A DNA stretch of 64,000 nt, taken from Warburgia ugandensis (taxonomy: Eukaryota > Streptophyta > Magnoliopsida > Canellales > Canellaceae). A model generated the notes under the pieces. The model was not told the origin of the DNA. It saw only the letters and a list, made by a program, of their open reading frames with translations, and did not search any database. Below are positions 60,301-64,000 of this stretch, piece after piece; the stretch's first letter is position 1, and each line of letters opens with the position of its first letter. The translations under genes and the position numbers were made by a program. The stretch is from NCBI GenBank assembly GCA_035236585.1, contig CP141128.1, positions 23,775,618-23,839,617 of the forward strand, read 5' to 3'.

Positions 60301-63300
60301 AAGTTATATAGCCTCATTAATTGCATTTTTAGTGTCGCGAATCCATGGACAAACCAGATTCATCCATATCAGGCTAGCAAGTCATGGTTCCCAAGACGCG
60401 TGCATGTGCTGCTCGAACCAAGACCGCGTTTGCATGCATGCACATGCTCGAACAACGCACCAGCTAGATCTATATTATAGGTTAGAGATCTCTGATTTGT
60501 GGGTTTCTAAGGGTTGCTTTATGTAATGTAGGGTTGATCTTAGACTAATGATGTCTTAAGACATCTAATAGATCAATTAATGAGATTTGATCATATTTGA
60601 TCTTGCCGATGTATGAGATTTCTATGGTTTTTAAACTATAGTCATGTAAAATAGTCCTTTGTTCCTAACTTTTATGTTGTCATTTGGTCCACGTCATCAA
60701 TGCGAGAAGAACAATCTTTCGGATCGTCAATCAGAGTTATATAGCCTCATTAATTGCATTTTTAGTGTAGCGAATCCATGGACAAACCAGATTTGTCCAT
60801 ATCGGGCTAGCAAGTCATGGTTCCCAAGACGCGTGCATGTGCTGGTCGAACCAAGACCGCGTTTGCATGCGTGCACATGCTCGAACAACGCACCAGCTAG
60901 ATCTATATTATAGGTTATAGATCTCGATTTGTGGGTTTCTAAGGGTTGCTTTATGTAATGTAGGGTTGATCTTAGACTAATGATGTCTTAAGACATCTAA
61001 TAGATCAATTAATGAGATTTGATCATCTTTGATCTTGCCGATGTATGAGATTTCTATGGTTTTTAAACTATAGTCATGTAAAATAGTCCTTTGTTCCTAA
61101 CTTTTATGGTGTCATTAGGTCCACATCATCAATGCGAGCAAAACAATCTTTCGAATCCTCAATCAGAGTTATATAGCCTCATTAATTGCATTTTTACTGT
61201 CGCGAATCCATGGACAAACCAGATTCATCCATATCGGGCTAGCAAGTCATAGTTCCCAAGACGCGTGCATGTGCTTTGGTCGAACCGAGACCGCGTTTGC
61301 ATGCATGCACATGCTCGAACAATGCACCAGCAATATCTATATTATAGGTTATAGATCGCTGATTTGTGGGTTTCTAAGGGTTGCTTTATGTAATGTAGGG
61401 TTGATCTTAGACTAATGATGTCTTAAGACATCTAATAGATCAATTAATGAGATTTGATCATCTTTGATCTTGCCGATGTATGAGATTTCTATGGTTTTTA
61501 AACTATAGTCATGTAAAATAGTCCTTTGTTCCTAACTTTTATGTTGTAATTAGGTCCACGTCATCAATGCGAGCAAAACAATCTTTCGGATCGTCAATCA
61601 GAGTTATATAGCCTCATTAATTGCATTTTTAGTGTCGCGAATCCATGGACAAACCAGATTCATCCATATCGGGCTAGCAAGGCATGGTTCCCAAGACGCG
61701 TGCATGTGCTGGTCGAACCAAGACCGCATTTGCATGCGTGCACATGCTCGAACAACGCACCAACTAGATCTATATTATAGGTTATAGATCTCTGATTTGT
61801 GGGTTTCTAAGGGTTGCTTTATGTAATGTAGGGTTGATCTTAGACTAATGATGTCTTAAGACATCTAATAGATCAATTAATGAGATTTGATCATCTTTGA
61901 TCTTGCCGATGTATGAGATTTCTATAGTTTTTAAACTATAGTCATGTAAAATAGTCCTTTGTTCCTAACTTTTATGGTGTCATTAGGTCCACATCATCAA
62001 TGCGAGCAAAACAATCTTTCGAATCATCAATCAGAGTTATATAGCCTCATTAATTGCATTTTCTTGTCGCGAATCCATGGACAAACCAGATTCATCCATA
62101 TCGGGCTAGCAAGTCATGGTTCCCAGGACGCGTGCATGTCCTGGTTGAACCGAGACTGCGTTTGCATGCGTGCACATTCTCGAACAACGCACCAGCTAGA
62201 TCTATATTATAGGTTATAGATCTCTGATTTGTGGGTTTCTAAGGGTTGCTTTATGTAATGTAGGGTTGATCTTAGACTAATGATGTCTTAAGACATCTAA
62301 TAGATCAATTAATGAGATTTGATCATCTTTGATCTTGCCGATGTATGAGATTTCTATGGTTTTTAAACTATAGTCTTGTAAAATAGTCCTTTGTTCCTAA
62401 CTTTTATGTTGTCATTAGGTCCACGTCATCAATGCGAGCAGAACAATCTTTCGGATCGTCAATCACAGTTATATAGCCTCATTAATTGCATTTTTAGTGT
62501 CGCGAATCCATGGACAAACCAGATTCGTCCATATCGAGCTAGCAAGTCATGGTTCCCAAGACGCGTGCATGTGCTGGTCGAACCAAGACCGCGTTTGCAT
62601 GCGTGCACATGCTCGAACAACGCACCAGCTAGATCTATATTATAGGTTATAGATCTCAGATTTGTGGGTTTCTAAGGGTTGCTTTATGTAATGTAGGGTT
62701 GATCTTAGACTAATGATGTCTTAAGACATCTAATAGATCAATTAATGAGATTTGATCATCTTTGATCTTGCTGATGTATGAGATTTCTATGGTTTTTAAA
62801 CTATAGTCATGTAAAATAGTCCTTTGTTCCTAACTTTTATGTTGTCATTTGGTCCACGTCATCAATGCGAGAAGAACAATCTTTCGGATCGTCAATCAGA
62901 GTTATATAGCCTCATTAATTGCATTTTTAGTGTCGCGAATCCATGGACAAACCAGATTCGTCCATATCGGGCTAGCAAGTCATGGTTCCCAAGACGCGTG
63001 CATGTGCTGCTCGAACCAAGACCGCGTTTGCATGCATGCACATGCTCGAACAACGCACCAGCTAGATCTATATTATAGGTTATAGATCTCTGATTTGTGG
63101 GTTTCTAAGGGTTGCTTTATGTAATGTAGGGTTGATCTTAGACTAATGATGTCTTAAGACATCTAATAGATCAATTAATGAGATTTGATCATCTTTGATC
63201 TTGCCGATGTATGAGATTTCTATGGTTTTTAAACTATAGTCATGTAAAATAGTCCTTTGTTCCTAACTTTTATGTTGTCATTAGGTCCACGTCATCAATG

Positions 63301-64000
63301 CGAGCAGAACAATCTTTCAGATCGTCAATCAAAGTTATATAGCCTCATTAATTGCATTTTTAGTGTCGCGAATCCATGGACAAACCAGATTCATCCATAT
63401 CAGGCTAGCAAGTCATGGTTCCCAAGACGCGTGCATGTGCTGCTCGAACCAAGACCGCGTTTGCATGCATGCACATGCTCGAACAACGCACCACGTAGAT
63501 CTATATTATAGGTTAGAGATCTCTGATTTGTGGGTTTCTAAGGGTTGCTTTATGTAATGTAGGGTTGATCTTAGACTAATGATGTCTTAAGACATCTAAT
63601 AGATCAATTAATGAGATTTGATCATATTTGATCTTGCCGATGTATGAGATTTCTATGGTTTTTAAACTATAGTCATGTAAAATAGTCCTTTGTTCCTAAC
63701 TTTTATGTTGTCATTAGGTCCACGTCATCAATGCGAGAAGAACAATCTTTCGGATCGTCAATCAGAGTTATATAGCCTCATTAATTGCATTTTTACTGTC
63801 GCGAATCCATGGACAAACCAGATTCATCCATATCAGGCTAGCAAGTCATGGTTCCCAAGACGCGTGCATGTGCTGGTCGAACCGAGACCGCGTTTGCATG
63901 CGTGCACATGCTCGAACAATGCACCAACTAGATCTATATTATAGGTTATAGATCTCTAATTTGTGGGTTCTAAGGGTTGCTTTATGTAATGTAGGGTTGA
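47909..64000 (-). repeat. 433-bp LTR-derived tandem satellite, at least 37 units
   Basis: Head-to-tail units start at 47909, 48342, 48775, 49208 and on with almost no length change to 63930, giving 37 full units and a 71-bp remainder at the window edge. Each is a copy of an internal LTR C segment, from AGATCTATATTATAGG to GAACAACGCACCAG. It contains a 16-bp palindrome, a TATAGTTTTTAAACTATA dyad and a GC-rich end (CAAGACGCGTGCATGTGC). Units are very similar, with recurring diagnostic variants. Recurrent 84-codon frames appear in most units, but 433 is not a multiple of three, they do not join across units, and LTR context explains them, so they are not annotated as genes. Confidence 0.95.
47993..48008. 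other. 16-bp perfect palindrome, first array copy
   Basis: GATGTCTTAAGACATC is self-complementary over all 16 bases. It is present at the same place in the duplicated LTR segment (36778-36793) and, by reading, in every 433-bp unit. Only the unit at about 60119 shows an end mismatch. It is absent from LTRs A and B. Confidence 0.85.

Noticed and set aside
48342..64000. About 30 near-identical 60-100 codon frames starting MFLTFM, spaced 433 bp apart
   Set aside because: They are readings of the LTR-derived satellite. The period is 1 modulo 3, so units cannot be joined. The frames are broken by single indels in several units, and no known fold or signal is seen.
47909..64000. CRISPR array
   Set aside because: Units are long and contiguous, there are no unique spacers, and the context is a plant retrotransposon.
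1..64000. tRNA, rRNA or snRNA genes and host exons
   Set aside because: No cloverleaf with A/B boxes, conserved rRNA stretch or splice-bounded coding region was found. tRNA-like matches are only the retrotransposon primer-binding sites.

Overview
The window looks like heterochromatin from a plant nuclear genome that is large and rich in repeats. No host gene, tRNA, rRNA or CRISPR array is visible. The plant assignment rests on Ty3/gypsy elements with primer-binding sites matching plant initiator-Met tRNA, a Tekay/Del-type chromovirus polyprotein with a terminal chromodomain, very long LTRs (2.6-4.4 kb), many solo LTRs, and 5-bp target-site duplications (TSDs). The species cannot be named from the sequence.

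Layout. (1) 1-1200: two LTR pieces in opposite orientation. (2) 1201-35131: an AT-rich degenerate satellite (about 390-400 bp monomer built of about five ~80-bp sub-repeats) that reverses orientation near 13.37 kb and has been split by at least four LTR insertions: a LARD-like non-coding element at 4046-10919 (minus), a second one at 14094-25924 (minus, itself hit by a plus-strand solo LTR at 22283-25022), and a 4.4-kb solo LTR at 26964-31385. (3) 35132 to the right edge: a minus-strand LTR whose internal 1.3-kb segment is tandemly duplicated. The second copy is split by a 9.9-kb Tekay-type retrotransposon (37493-47403, TSD CTGGG). Past this, a 433-bp piece of the same LTR has been amplified into at least 37 tandem units (47909-64000), running off the window.

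The Tekay element carries recognisable gag, protease, reverse transcriptase, RNase H, integrase and chromodomain segments, but all are broken: 21 premature stops (14 of them TAG), three frame changes, an in-frame deletion in RT, and substitutions of the protease and integrase catalytic residues. The two LARD-like elements have about 3.3 kb of non-coding interior between long LTRs and could only have moved with proteins supplied in trans.

Most notable: (a) a satellite born from an LTR, with its progenitor segment still in place and a mosaic higher-order order of variants; (b) a cis module, CAAGCATRGCTTRYTGAG followed by a stem-loop whose arms differ in sequence but stay complementary, found 370-550 bp from the 3' end of both the coding and the non-coding LTR families; (c) a possible satellite 'scar' inside one element. 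Nearly all open reading frames in the window are chance readings of repeats and are not annotated as genes.
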